Source: Candidatus Bathyarchaeota archaeon CG07_land_8_20_14_0_80_47_9
GTDB taxonomy: Archaea; Thermoproteota; Bathyarchaeia; Bathyarchaeales; Bathycorpusculaceae
Reading direction: 5' to 3'
Length of the DNA: 21,578 bases
NCBI GenBank assembly: GCA_002779555.1
Contig: PEWI01000085.1
Coordinates: forward strand, 1 to 21,578
Numbering within the stretch: the first letter of the stretch is position 1; each line of letters starts with the position of its first letter. Made by a program: the position numbers and the translations under genes. Shown piece by piece: positions 14,462-21,578 of this stretch. Below the pieces are notes generated by a model. That model made no database searches. It was not told the DNA's origin and saw only the letters and a list, made by a program, of their open reading frames with translations.

Positions 14462-14469
14462 TATAAAAT
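14462..14469 (+). promoter_or_regulatory. TATA box for zinc ribbon--aEF-1beta operon
   Basis: TATAAAAT with an A-rich upstream stretch predicts a start near 14490, about 20 nt ahead of ATG 14511, which has GAGGA as ribosome-binding sequence. The AT-rich segment could also serve the divergent gene at 14423. Confidence 0.5.
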
Positions 14470-14510
14470 ATAAGGAAGTCTTACAATTACAGAACGGTCA
14501 CCGAGGAATC

Positions 14511-14702
14511 ATGATGGCTGAAAGAGCTGCAACACTATCCTTTGCCACGTGCACTAGCTGCCGTAAACCTATCCCGCCAGGAGCAGAGTCAACAAAGTTA
14601 CTCTGTCCAAACTGTGGCGAGATACAGATAAAACGTTGCGCAAAATGCAGAAAGTTCGGAAGACTGTACAAGTGTCCAAAATGCGGTTTCACAGGTCCAT
14701 GA
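14511..14702 (+). CDS. Small double zinc-ribbon protein
   Basis: A 63-residue protein with four Cys-x-x-Cys knuckles (CTSC, CPNC, CAKC, CPKC), enough for two zinc ions. This matches the small archaeal zinc-finger family found next to the aEF-1beta gene in many archaea (HVO_2753-like); its role is thought to be linked to translation or nucleic-acid binding but is not settled. ATG 14511 or 14514 are equally possible, both behind GAGGA. The gene lies 12 nt ahead of aEF-1beta, in one operon. Confidence 0.88.
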   Translation: MMAERAATLSFATCTSCRKPIPPGAESTKLLCPNCGEIQIKRCAKCRKFGRLYKCPKCGFTGP

Positions 14703-14714
14703 AATAGAGGAAGT

Positions 14715-14996
14715 ATGAACATGGGATTTGTCGTAGTCACATACAAGATATTTCCAACAGACATTATCTCAGATTTTGGTCCCATGAAGAAGAAGCTCGA
14801 AAACACCTTGCCCAAGTCTGCTTCTGTCCATGGTTACGGAGAGGAACTTGTGGCTTATGGTTTGAAGGCTCTCTTGGTGCAAGTGAAGTTCCCAGAGGAC
14901 GAGACTGGGCTGGTTGATGAGTTCGAGAATAGGCTGGGGTCGATGGAAGGCGTAAGCCAAGTGCAGACTCTCATGGTGCGGAGAACGAGCAGATAG
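14715..14996 (+). CDS. ef1b: Translation elongation factor aEF-1beta
   Basis: Nucleotide-exchange factor that reloads aEF-1alpha with GTP during elongation. It shows the ferredoxin-like domain pattern: strand MGFVVVTYKIFP, helix GPMKKKLENTLP, EELVAYGLKALLVQVKFPED with the conserved GLKAL region, and the final EGVSQVQTLMVRR. At 93 residues it has the normal archaeal size. GAGGA precedes ATG 14715; ATG 14721 gives the more usual MG start. It is transcribed with the zinc-ribbon gene. Confidence 0.94.
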   Translation: MNMGFVVVTYKIFPTDIISDFGPMKKKLENTLPKSASVHGYGEELVAYGLKALLVQVKFPEDETGLVDEFENRLGSMEGVSQVQTLMVRRTSR

Positions 14997-15018
14997 CCTT
15001 AACTTGCTGGTTAAAACA

Positions 15019-15026
15019 TTTATATA
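15019..15026 (+). promoter_or_regulatory. TATA box for the cdc48 unit
   Basis: TTTATATA preceded by TTAAAACA predicts a start near 15050, ahead of the TTG start at 15082. The next four genes follow with short gaps and no clear promoter, so it may drive the whole unit through truD. Confidence 0.55.
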
Positions 15027-15081
15027 GGAACGCGTGTTTGTTTCGAAACGTGTTTGACGGTGATTATGGGAAGGATTCTGA

Positions 15082-17253
15082 TTGAGCGAAATACAACTAC
15101 GTGCTGGAGACGCAAGGCAAAGGGATGTTGGAAGGGGAATAGCCCGCTTAGACCAGAGAACGATGCAGAAGCTCGGGATATCGGCGGGCGACGTTATAGA
15201 GATTGTCGGTAAGAGAGCAACCTCTGCTACAGCTTGGCCTGCTTACAGTGAAGACCAGAACCGAGACATTCTCCGCATAGACGGTTTTACGCGCAAGAAC
15301 GCGGGAGTAGCCATAAACGAGTACGTGGTAGCCAGACCAGCCAAGGTCAAGAACGCTCTCAGCCTGACACTGGCGCCAGTGGACATGAGGCTGAATGTTG
15401 ATGACGATTTCACGAATTTTGTTAAAAACCGTTTGATGGAAAGAACGCTGGTTGAAGGTGACACTACCCTTATCATGATGCTTGGACACGCCATACCGTT
15501 TACGGTAACGAAGACCCGTCCGCACGGTATAGTGAAAGTCACCGCTGAAACCAGGCTGACCATTCTGAACGAACCGGCGGCTGAAGGGAAGGGACTGCCG
15601 CGTACAACGTACGAGGATGTCGGGGGACTGCCTGAAGAGATTCAAAGGGTAAGGGAAATGGTTGAGCTTCCACTCAGGCATCCAGAACTGTTTCAAAGGC
15701 TTGGAATAGACCCGCCGAAAGGAGTGCTGCTTCACGGTCCGCCAGGCTGCGGCAAGACCTTGATTGCTAGAGCCGTGGCAAACGAGTCCGAAGCCAACTT
15801 CTTCTCGATAAACGGGCCCGAAATAATGAGCAAGTTCTACGGAGAATCAGAAGCCAGACTTAGAGAAATCTTCCAGCAGGCGCAGCAGAACGCGCCGAGC
15901 ATAATTTTCATCGACGAGCTGGACGCCATCGCCCCAAAACGCGAGGAAGTCACAGGCGAAGTTGAAAGGCGAGTGGTTGCGCAGCTTCTCGCTCTGATGG
16001 ACGGCTTGTCGGGCAGAGGAAACGTCATAGTGATAGGCGCAACAAACAGGCCCAGCGCGCTCGACCCAGCTCTTCGCAGGCCTGGCAGGTTTGACCGAGA
16101 AATCGAGATAGGCGTCCCAGACAAAAAGGGAAGGCACGAAGTCCTTCAAATTCACACTCGCGGTATGCCATTGGCAGAGGGCGTTGACCTCAAGAAACTG
16201 GCCGAGATGACTCATGGATACACGGGCGCGGACCTGTCCTCTCTTGGCAGGGAGACCGCTATGAAAGCGCTGCGCAGGTACCTTCCACAAATCAATCTTG
16301 AGGAGGAGCGTATCCCGCCCAGTGTTTTGGAGAAAATGGAAGTGAACATGGAAGATTTCCTCAACGCTTACAAGGAAATAACGCCGACGGCCATGCGCGA
16401 AGTCTACATCGAAATACCTACCGTCCACTGGATCGACATCGGCGGCTTGGACGAGGTCAAACAGGACCTCAAGGAGGCAGTGGAATGGCCTATAAAGAAT
16501 CCTGAAATATTTGTGAGGCTGGGCATAAAACCGCCGAAAGGAATACTCCTCTATGGACCTCCTGGCTGCGGCAAGACACTGCTCGCCAGGGCGATTGCAA
16601 CGGAGAGCGAAGCGAACTTCATAACAATCAAGGGTCCAGAGATTTTCTCAAAGTGGGTTGGAGAATCGGAAAAGGCGATAAAAGAAGTCTTCAGAAAAGC
16701 CAGAATGGCAGCGCCCGCTGTGATATTCTTCGACGAGGTTGACTCTCTCTCACCTCGCAGGGGGTTAGGCTTTGCAGACAGCGGCGTAACCGAGCGTGTC
16801 ATCAGCCAGCTGTTGACCGAACTGGACGGCATCGTGACTCTAGAAGACATAGTTGTGATAGCAGCCACGAACAGGCCTGACATCGTTGATCCTGCAGTAC
16901 TTCGCCCGGGAAGGTTCGACAGACTGATCTATGTGCCTGAACCTGATGAGAAGAGTAGACTTCAAATAGTCAAAATCTACACGAAGAACATGCCGCTGAC
17001 CAAAGACGTGAGTTTGGAAGAGCTGGCTGGGATGACGAAGAACTATTCAGGTGCAGACATCGAAGCTCTATGTAGGGAATCAGCCATGTACGCTTTGAGA
17101 AAAAATGTGAACACGAAGGAAGTTGCGAGGCGAGACTTCCAAGAAGCAATGAAAAGGATTGGGCCGTCAATCTCGCCAGACATGGAGAAGTGGTATAAGA
17201 GCTTCATGCAACAGATTCGCACAGTGCAGAAGCCGGCGACGCCAGTCGCATAG
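15082..17253 (+). CDS. cdc48: CDC48/p97-type AAA+ ATPase
   Basis: ATP-driven unfoldase that extracts and unfolds proteins, often for the proteasome. The N-terminal double-psi barrel domain (IQLRAGDARQRDVGRGIARL) is followed by two AAA modules. Walker A is GPPGCGKT near residues 219 and 492, with Walker B FIDELDAIAPKR in D1 and FFDEVDSLSPRRG in D2. Arginine fingers and the second region of homology (ATNRPSALDPALRRPGRFDR and ATNRPDIVDPAVLRPGRFDR) are intact in both. At 723 residues it is typical. The C terminus (KPATPVA) lacks a hydrophobic-Tyr-x proteasome-docking ending. The TTG start has GGAAGG about 8 nt upstream and gives the family's MSEIQL start. It heads a plus-strand unit. Confidence 0.96.
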   Translation: MSEIQLRAGDARQRDVGRGIARLDQRTMQKLGISAGDVIEIVGKRATSATAWPAYSEDQNRDILRIDGFTRKNAGVAINEYVVARPAKVKNALSLTLAPVDMRLNVDDDFTNFVKNRLMERTLVEGDTTLIMMLGHAIPFTVTKTRPHGIVKVTAETRLTILNEPAAEGKGLPRTTYEDVGGLPEEIQRVREMVELPLRHPELFQRLGIDPPKGVLLHGPPGCGKTLIARAVANESEANFFSINGPEIMSKFYGESEARLREIFQQAQQNAPSIIFIDELDAIAPKREEVTGEVERRVVAQLLALMDGLSGRGNVIVIGATNRPSALDPALRRPGRFDREIEIGVPDKKGRHEVLQIHTRGMPLAEGVDLKKLAEMTHGYTGADLSSLGRETAMKALRRYLPQINLEEERIPPSVLEKMEVNMEDFLNAYKEITPTAMREVYIEIPTVHWIDIGGLDEVKQDLKEAVEWPIKNPEIFVRLGIKPPKGILLYGPPGCGKTLLARAIATESEANFITIKGPEIFSKWVGESEKAIKEVFRKARMAAPAVIFFDEVDSLSPRRGLGFADSGVTERVISQLLTELDGIVTLEDIVVIAATNRPDIVDPAVLRPGRFDRLIYVPEPDEKSRLQIVKIYTKNMPLTKDVSLEELAGMTKNYSGADIEALCRESAMYALRKNVNTKEVARRDFQEAMKRIGPSISPDMEKWYKSFMQQIRTVQKPATPVA

Positions 17254-17266
17254 GAGGCTGGGAACA

Positions 17267-17494
17267 GTGCCTGCCAAAACATGGAAAACCCGTCCTGCCT
17301 ACTTTGTCTTGCTGGAAATCTTGCAGAAGAAAGGCTCAATGTCTGACACCGACCTTTTTGAAGCTCTGAGCGGTGAATGCCCCGACTTGGGGCTTAGGGA
17401 CCTCAATGAGTTGCTGATGCGACTTGAGATCAGCGGAAAAATACGCACCACCTCGATGGCTCGAGGAAAAAGACACATTGAACTTGTAACATAG
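17267..17494 (+). CDS. Small winged-helix protein downstream of cdc48
   Basis: A 75-residue protein, nearly all one winged-helix domain: helix AYFVLLEILQKKG, helix MSDTDLFEALSG, recognition helix LRDLNELLMRLEISGKI and a wing ending RGKRHIELV. It may bind nucleic acid or a protein partner; no specific family is recognised. The GTG start has GGAGG 9 nt upstream; the longer frame from 17159 lies inside cdc48 and is not used. The 13-nt gap to cdc48 suggests co-transcription. Confidence 0.8.
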   Translation: MPAKTWKTRPAYFVLLEILQKKGSMSDTDLFEALSGECPDLGLRDLNELLMRLEISGKIRTTSMARGKRHIELVT

Positions 17495-17528
17495 ACAATA
17501 GGAACGCCAAGTTGTCAGCGTGTAGCGC

Positions 17529-18752
17529 ATGAAAAACGTTTCAGACGTGATAGTCATAGGAGGAGGACCGTGCGGCTCCTTTACAGCAGCCAACCTTGCC
17601 AGGCTTGGAGCCGACGTCACGGTTTTTGAGGAACACGCAGAAATCGGTGTTCCTTCCCACTGTGCAGGCCACTTAAGCGTTGAAGGATTGAAGCATTTAG
17701 GGTTGTATCCGCTTCCCGCAGACGTTGTCGAAAACACTTTCCACGGGGCAGTTTTCCACTCGCCAATGAATAAGGAGTTTTCGGTTCGCTTTGAATCTCC
17801 CATAACTTGTACCGTGAACCGCGTTCTCTTCGACAAGCACCTTGCTAGAATGGCCGAAAACGATGGAGCGCGCTACTGCCTGAACTCGCAAGTCGAATCA
17901 CTAATCATCAAAGAAGGCTCAGTGAAGGGAGCCATCGTCAGACAAGATCGGAAAAATGAAGAATACTTAGCTAAAATCGTTATTGACGCAGAGGGAATAC
18001 CTTCAAAGGTCCTGAGGCAGGCGGGGGGATCGACGCTTAACCGTCAGATGGTTGTTAATGGTGTGCACGCAGAAGTTGAAAACGTCAGAGACATCGAGTC
18101 AGACATGGTTGAGGTTTTCCTCGGAAACGATTATGCACCTGGTTTCTATGCGTGGCTGATTCCTAAGCGTGATGGAAAAGCAAAGATTGGACTTGCAGCT
18201 AAGACTGGGAACCCGAAGAAGCTGCTGCAAAGACTTATGACAAAACATCCCGCAGCATCAAAGAAGCTGTCCAACGCTAGGATTCTGCAAACTGCTTTTC
18301 ATCCGATAACGCTTGGAGGACCAATCCCGAAGCCCTACTCAAGCGGTTTTCTTGTTGTCGGTGATGCAGCGTCACAGGTGAAGCCCACCACGGGAGGTGG
18401 AGTGGTTTTCGGAATGACATGCACAAAGACTGCCGCAGAAGTTGCCTTCGAGTCTCTGCGTCGAAACGATTTCTCCACGGAATTTCTGAGCGCGTATCAA
18501 AGACGATGTGAGGACGTTCTCGGTTTTGACGTGAAGATCATGCTTAGAATTAGGAGAATGCTCAATGCGATGTCCGACAGCAAGATTGACAGCGCCATTG
18601 ATTTCTGTGCAAGACACGGCGTTGACAATGCGCTGCAAAAGGTTAGGGACATTGACTTTCAGGGGAAGTCTCTTTTGCGTGTGTTGCGCAATCCTAGAAT
18701 GCTGCCAGTGCTTTTCTATTTCTCTTACCTTTACCTTTCTGCGAATCTTTAA
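17529..18752 (+). CDS. Geranylgeranyl reductase family flavoprotein
   Basis: An FAD-dependent reductase family that saturates the isoprenoid chains of archaeal ether lipids, acting at the membrane surface. The FAD-binding IVIGGGPCGSFTAANLARLG is at residues 9-28, the substrate-side GVPSHCAG follows, FYAWLIPKRDGKAKIGLA corresponds to the family's Y-x-W-x-F/I-P motif, and VVGDAASQVKPTTGGGV is the second FAD motif. The C terminus is hydrophobic (LPVLFYFSYLYL), possibly a membrane contact. At 407 residues it is typical. Other members of the family act on other substrates, so the exact substrate is inferred. It is 34 nt downstream of the winged-helix gene in the same direction. Confidence 0.87.
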   Translation: MKNVSDVIVIGGGPCGSFTAANLARLGADVTVFEEHAEIGVPSHCAGHLSVEGLKHLGLYPLPADVVENTFHGAVFHSPMNKEFSVRFESPITCTVNRVLFDKHLARMAENDGARYCLNSQVESLIIKEGSVKGAIVRQDRKNEEYLAKIVIDAEGIPSKVLRQAGGSTLNRQMVVNGVHAEVENVRDIESDMVEVFLGNDYAPGFYAWLIPKRDGKAKIGLAAKTGNPKKLLQRLMTKHPAASKKLSNARILQTAFHPITLGGPIPKPYSSGFLVVGDAASQVKPTTGGGVVFGMTCTKTAAEVAFESLRRNDFSTEFLSAYQRRCEDVLGFDVKIMLRIRRMLNAMSDSKIDSAIDFCARHGVDNALQKVRDIDFQGKSLLRVLRNPRMLPVLFYFSYLYLSANL

Positions 18753-18795
18753 AATCTTCAAACAACAGACTGAATAGGAGCAGTTGGGAAGAGGC

Positions 18796-19158
18796 ATGTC
18801 CGAGTTTCGTTACAAACAGGTAATCGTCTTTCGTTCTGACCTTAAGCTGAGTAAGGGTAAGGCTGCGGTTCAGGCTGGGCACGCCGCGGTTTCTGCCGCT
18901 GAAGAGGTTCGAAAACATCGGAGGGAATGGTGGCAGGCATGGATCGACGAAGGGCAGCGGAAAATAGCGGTCAAAGTGAAAACCGAGAAGGAATTGCTGG
19001 AGCTGGAAAAAAAGGCGAAGGAACTGGGTTTCCCTTGTGCATTGATCATTGACAGAGGTCTAACCGAGATTCCCCCCAACACCGTAACCTGCTTGGGCAT
19101 CGGTCCCGCTCCGTCAGAAAAAGTGGGTAAACTGACAGACATGCTTCCCCTTCTCTAA
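18796..19158 (+). CDS. pth2: Peptidyl-tRNA hydrolase, archaeal type (Pth2)
   Basis: Releases tRNA from peptidyl-tRNAs that drop off ribosomes. The Pth2 motifs are in order: KQVIVFRSDLKLSKGKAAVQAGHAAV, W..W...GQRKIAVKV, IIDRGLTEIPPNTVTCLGIGPAP and a final KLTDMLPLL. The DRGLTE motif replaces the more usual D.GRT. and is a minor divergence. ATG 18796 gives MSEFRYKQVIV; TTG 18784 would add four residues. The next gene is truD, 14 nt away, a pairing seen in other archaea. Confidence 0.95.
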   Translation: MSEFRYKQVIVFRSDLKLSKGKAAVQAGHAAVSAAEEVRKHRREWWQAWIDEGQRKIAVKVKTEKELLELEKKAKELGFPCALIIDRGLTEIPPNTVTCLGIGPAPSEKVGKLTDMLPLL

Positions 19159-19172
19159 AAAGGCGTGGCACC

Positions 19173-20558
19173 TTGTTTGTGCCCAAGTTGGAGAAACTCA
19201 TCGGCATTGAGGCCTACGCAACACGCTCTCCAGGCATTGGCGGAACCATTCGGTCGAATATTGAGGATTTCATAGTTGAAGAAGTGCTTGTTGACAGTTC
19301 AAAAGCAGAAGTAAACCCGTCTGCAAGCAATGTCGAACGCAGGGTGTTGGGTTCGTCGCCTGAGCTGAATCGTTACTTGCTGTGCGTCTTGGTTAAGCGG
19401 AATTGGGATACCTTCTCAGCCGTGAAGGCTGTCGCCGACCAACTCGGCATAGGCACAAGGCAGATTCATATTGCGGGGATAAAGGATGCGAAGGCTCTTA
19501 CTGCACAACACATTACCATTGAAAACGTGTCCATCCGAGACATCGGCCAGATTCACGTTAAAGACATGAGCGTTCATCCGATAGGATATGCTCGGAACAA
19601 ACTTTCATCCTTCTACCTGTTGGGAAACCACTTTCAGGTAACCGTCAGAGCTATAAAACACCCAAAATCAACTGTAAAAGCACGGATAGCAAGGATTATC
19701 AGAGAACTCGAGACCTTAGGGGGCGTTCCGAACTTTTTCGGTCACCAGCGCTTCGGCACGACTCGTCCGATAACGCATTTGGTTGGCAAGGCTATCATTC
19801 AAGGCAATTTAAGGAAAGCGGCAATATTGTTTCTGGCCAAGCCAAGCCCTCATGAGCATCCAGCGTCTCGACAGGCCCGCGAAGAACTGCAAACCTCGCG
19901 GGATTTCAAACGAGCTTTGGAAGGTTTCCCGAAGCAGTTGCGTTATGAACGGTTAATGCTCAGGCATTTGGCCAAGGCTTCAGGCGACTTCGTAGGAGCC
20001 TTTAGAAGATTACCACCGAAACTGATCGAGCTTTTTCCTCAAGCTTACCAGTCTTACCTTTTCAACAAGTTCCTGAGCAAGAGAATTGAGAACGTTCTTC
20101 CTTTGAATAGTGCTGTGGTCGGCGATTACGTGGTGAACGTGCAGCGCTCTGGGTTGCCGATGTTGGCGATGTACAGAATGACAAGTGCCAAAACGCTTGC
20201 CGAATTCAACAAGGCAATTCAAGACGGAAAAATGCGGCTAGCCATGCCACTCGTTGGATACAAGCAACATCTTTCACAAGACGCTCAAGGAGAAATTGAA
20301 GAGCAAATCCTCTGCGAAGAGAGGATCAGACCAGAAAATTTCCGCATTCCCATCATGCCTGAGATAAGCTTGCGGGGAGAACTGCGAACCGCTCTTACTC
20401 CGTTAAATGATTTCTCATTAGAGGGAATCTCAACCGATTCAAACGGCTCGTCAAACTATAAAGTCAAAGTGAGCTTCACGTTGCATCGCAGCTCCTATGC
20501 CACAATAGTCCTGAGGGAATTAATGAAACCTCGGAACCCAATAAAGGCGGGATTCTGA
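19173..20558 (+). CDS. truD: tRNA pseudouridine synthase TruD
   Basis: Converts U13 in tRNAs to pseudouridine. The catalytic Asp is D105 in AGIKDAKALTAQ; NFFGHQRFGTTRPITH begins near residue 187, and the TRUD insertion domain lies between the two halves (ASRQAREELQTSRDF, LRYERLMLRHLA). LIELFPQAYQSYLFN and the C-terminal SFTLHRSSYATIVLRELMKP are also typical. At 461 residues it fits archaeal members. The TTG start follows the pth2 stop by 14 nt; GTG 19179 is an alternative. Last gene of the cdc48-to-truD unit. Confidence 0.94.
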   Translation: MFVPKLEKLIGIEAYATRSPGIGGTIRSNIEDFIVEEVLVDSSKAEVNPSASNVERRVLGSSPELNRYLLCVLVKRNWDTFSAVKAVADQLGIGTRQIHIAGIKDAKALTAQHITIENVSIRDIGQIHVKDMSVHPIGYARNKLSSFYLLGNHFQVTVRAIKHPKSTVKARIARIIRELETLGGVPNFFGHQRFGTTRPITHLVGKAIIQGNLRKAAILFLAKPSPHEHPASRQAREELQTSRDFKRALEGFPKQLRYERLMLRHLAKASGDFVGAFRRLPPKLIELFPQAYQSYLFNKFLSKRIENVLPLNSAVVGDYVVNVQRSGLPMLAMYRMTSAKTLAEFNKAIQDGKMRLAMPLVGYKQHLSQDAQGEIEEQILCEERIRPENFRIPIMPEISLRGELRTALTPLNDFSLEGISTDSNGSSNYKVKVSFTLHRSSYATIVLRELMKPRNPIKAGF

Positions 20559-20578
20559 TCAGGTGAAATGGTGAAGTC

Positions 20579-20585
20579 ATATATA
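20579..20585 (+). promoter_or_regulatory. TATA box for the VOC-fold gene
   Basis: ATATATA predicts a start near 20609, upstream of ATG 20642. It indicates that the VOC-fold gene was transcribed on its own. Confidence 0.45.
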
Positions 20586-20641
20586 GCATATCGTAGAAGC
20601 TAACAAAACGCCGCGGCAGATCGGCTTTGAAGGTTTTTGTT

Positions 20642-21006
20642 ATGCCAAGGGTCATCCACTTCGAGATCAATGCAGACGATCCAGAACGATCTGTGAAATT
20701 CTACAAGGGAGTCTTTGATTGGAAAATCAAGAAATGGGAAGGGCCTGTCGACTATTGGCTTGTGACTACAGGCGAGGACAAGGTACTAGGCATCAACGGG
20801 GCCATTATGCGGCGTATGTGCAAGGGAACCACATGCAACACGATAGACGTTCCTTCAGTCGATAAATTCCTTAAGAAAATCGTGGAGGCCGGGGAAAAGT
20901 TGTGCAGAAGAAGACGGCTGTTCCTGGAGTAGGCTACATGGCATATTGCGCGGATACTGAGGGAAACATCTTCGGAATCATGGGAGAAGACACATCGGCT
21001 CGTTAA
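20642..21006 (+). pseudogene. Glyoxalase/VOC-fold protein, single-base frameshift
   Basis: A VOC-superfamily metalloprotein-like gene starting MPRVIHFEINADDPERSVKFY and continuing FDWKIKKWEGPVDYWLVTTG and NTIDVPSVDKFLKKIVEAG. Near 20890 the reading frame shifts: in the first frame it ends in CRRRRLFLE at 20932. A one-base change in the G run (20890-20895 region) restores the family ending GKVV..KTAVPGVGYMAYCADTEGNIFGIM to the stop at 21006. All other parts are intact. Substrate is unknown for this clade. A homopolymer sequencing error or a young frameshift are both possible. Confidence 0.8.
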
Positions 21007-21010
21007 CGCC

Positions 21011-21166
21011 CTATCTTTTCTTCCTTTTTCCATTCTGAACTCTACGTGGTGGGCGATATTCTTGCCAGACAACAGTTCCAGTGATCATCAAGTTGTCCAG
21101 CCCAAGCAGCCATTGCCACACCTTGTCTTCTAAAACTCTTTGCCAAAGCTTCTCCCCAGTCTGCAT
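21011..21166 (-). CDS. Short unknown ORF (51 residues), possibly a degraded gene
   Basis: The frame from ATG 21166 reads MQTGEKLWQRVLEDKVWQWL, continues through GLDNLMITGTVVWQEYRP and ends in a basic tail (RVQNGKRKKR). Five Trp residues, a regular helix-strand pattern and a basic end look like real protein. The same frame upstream has a TAA at 21188-21190, and beyond it another protein-like stretch (EVLGRIRLLTLASLKSQ) before a TGA at about 21250. A TATA-like element (21293-21300, minus strand) lies about 100 nt before ATG 21166, further than normal. Together these suggest either a small gene with a leader or the remains of a longer gene broken by stops. No family is recognised and no ribosome-binding sequence precedes the ATG. 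Confidence 0.4.
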   Translation of the reverse strand: MQTGEKLWQRVLEDKVWQWLLGLDNLMITGTVVWQEYRPPRRVQNGKRKKR

Positions 21167-21379
21167 AGTCAGCGCGCGCGACTCAGGTTACTGCGACTTG
21201 AGAGACGCCAAAGTTAAGAGCCGAATTCTTCCTAGAACTTCGCATCCTCATCTCTTTTTCTCTACCTATGTTGATACCAGCTTACAGACCTACTTTTATT
21301 GTTGGATAATCTATATAGGAGGTTAGAGCCTCTTCAGAGAACTGACTCAGGGACGAGTTGTCTTCTCGGGTCATCAGGG
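21167..21379. other. Stretch without an intact gene
   Basis: 213 nt with no complete coding frame I would defend. It contains the broken upstream part of the short minus-strand ORF (about 21190-21241), a (CG)n-like run at about 21171-21180, and a minus-strand TATA-like element at 21293-21300. Open frames on the plus strand here have Ser/Cys-rich, non-protein-like composition. Confidence 0.45.
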
Positions 21380-21571
21380 CTAACTGAGCTTTTTTATCCG
21401 CTCGATCTCCTTGCGTATCTCTTCCTCTATTTTCTCTCGCGCCGCTGGACCAAGAAAAGGCGCTCTGCCATTCACGAAAATGTCGCTGTACATGGCGCCG
21501 CATTCTCTTGCCAGTCTGCGGTTTTCCCATGAATCTAAGACTTCCAAGACAACGTATTTCGCATCGAACTT
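21380..21571 (-). CDS. C-terminal part of an unknown, possibly thioredoxin-like protein, interrupted
   Basis: The minus-strand frame reads KFDAKYVVLEVLDSWENRRL, then ARECGAMYSDIFVNGRAPFL and GPAAREKIEEEIRKEIERIK, ending at TAG 21380-21382. The strand-helix-strand pattern with VNGRAPFLGP and a final amphipathic helix resembles the C-terminal half of small thioredoxin- or glutaredoxin-like proteins (inference). The N-terminal half with any CxxC would lie beyond the window. An in-frame TAG at 21572-21574 sits directly before this segment, so the full protein is not read in one frame here. A frameshift further right, a nonsense mutation or an internal start (TTG at about 21547) are possible. Confidence 0.5.
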   Translation of the reverse strand, partial: KFDAKYVVLEVLDSWENRRLARECGAMYSDIFVNGRAPFLGPAAREKIEEEIRKEIERIKKLS

Positions 21572-21578
21572 CTATAAA

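Noticed and set aside
15148..16428. Two long minus-strand open frames (about 195 codons each) inside cdc48
   Set aside because: Antisense to conserved AAA+ modules; composition and lack of motifs indicate shadows.
21081..21530. Open frames of about 80 codons on both strands at the right end
   Set aside because: Ser/Cys-rich or Arg-rich text without structure; the minus-strand one overlaps the more protein-like frame ending at 21380.
21572..21574. TAG read as pyrrolysine in the right-end ORF
   Set aside because: TAG is the terminal stop of several intact genes here (guaA, trm5, glmS, aEF-1beta, cdc48), no pyl genes are visible, and nothing suggests a Pyl-containing family.

Overview
The window reads as a piece of an archaeal chromosome, about 48% GC by eye. 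The evidence is the set of archaeal-type informational genes (FEN-1 with a C-terminal PCNA-binding tail, aEF-1beta next to a small zinc-ribbon gene, CDC48, Pth2, TruD, Trm5, RtcA, DUF371). Supporting this are a geranylgeranyl-reductase-family protein for ether lipids, TATA-box promoters 25-35 nt ahead of many starts, and frequent TTG/GTG starts. The mix of crenarchaeal-like traits (split MetE pair, possible arcadin-1-like protein) with euryarchaeal-like ones suggests a TACK lineage such as Bathyarchaeia. That placement is inference. No tRNA, rRNA, CRISPR array, transposase or integrase was seen.

Layout. 1-2.4 kb: the ATP-pyrophosphatase subunit of GMP synthase, a small arcadin-1-like protein, an unknown small protein on the opposite strand and acylphosphatase. 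2.4-5.0 kb: a small coiled-coil protein divergent from rtcA and trm5 (RNA 3'-end cyclisation and tRNA G37 methylation). 5.1-8.7 kb: a winged-helix regulator with an S-layer-like C-terminal domain and EF-hand loop, coupled to a DUF371 gene. It diverges through a symmetric intergenic region from two overlapping MetE-like methionine synthase genes. 8.9-11.6 kb: glmS, then a protein-L-isoaspartate methyltransferase gene (pcm) split by a 32-nt hairpin-forming insertion. 11.6-14.4 kb, minus strand: trpB2, FEN-1 and a small unknown protein. 14.5-20.6 kb, plus strand: zinc ribbon and aEF-1beta, then a likely long transcription unit of CDC48, a small winged-helix protein, a GGR-family flavoprotein, Pth2 and TruD. 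20.6 kb to the end: a frameshifted VOC-fold gene and two degraded-looking ORFs on the minus strand.

Most of the window is housekeeping, with a theme of translation and RNA maturation (trm5, rtcA, aEF-1beta, pth2, truD) and protein quality control (cdc48, pcm). The unusual points are the pcm insertion, the duplicated C-terminal subdomain in GuaA, the HTH/S-layer/EF-hand regulator with its candidate operator, the metal-site loss in the first MetE-like protein, and the cluster of interrupted genes at the right end. I found no convincing new multi-gene defence or mobile system.
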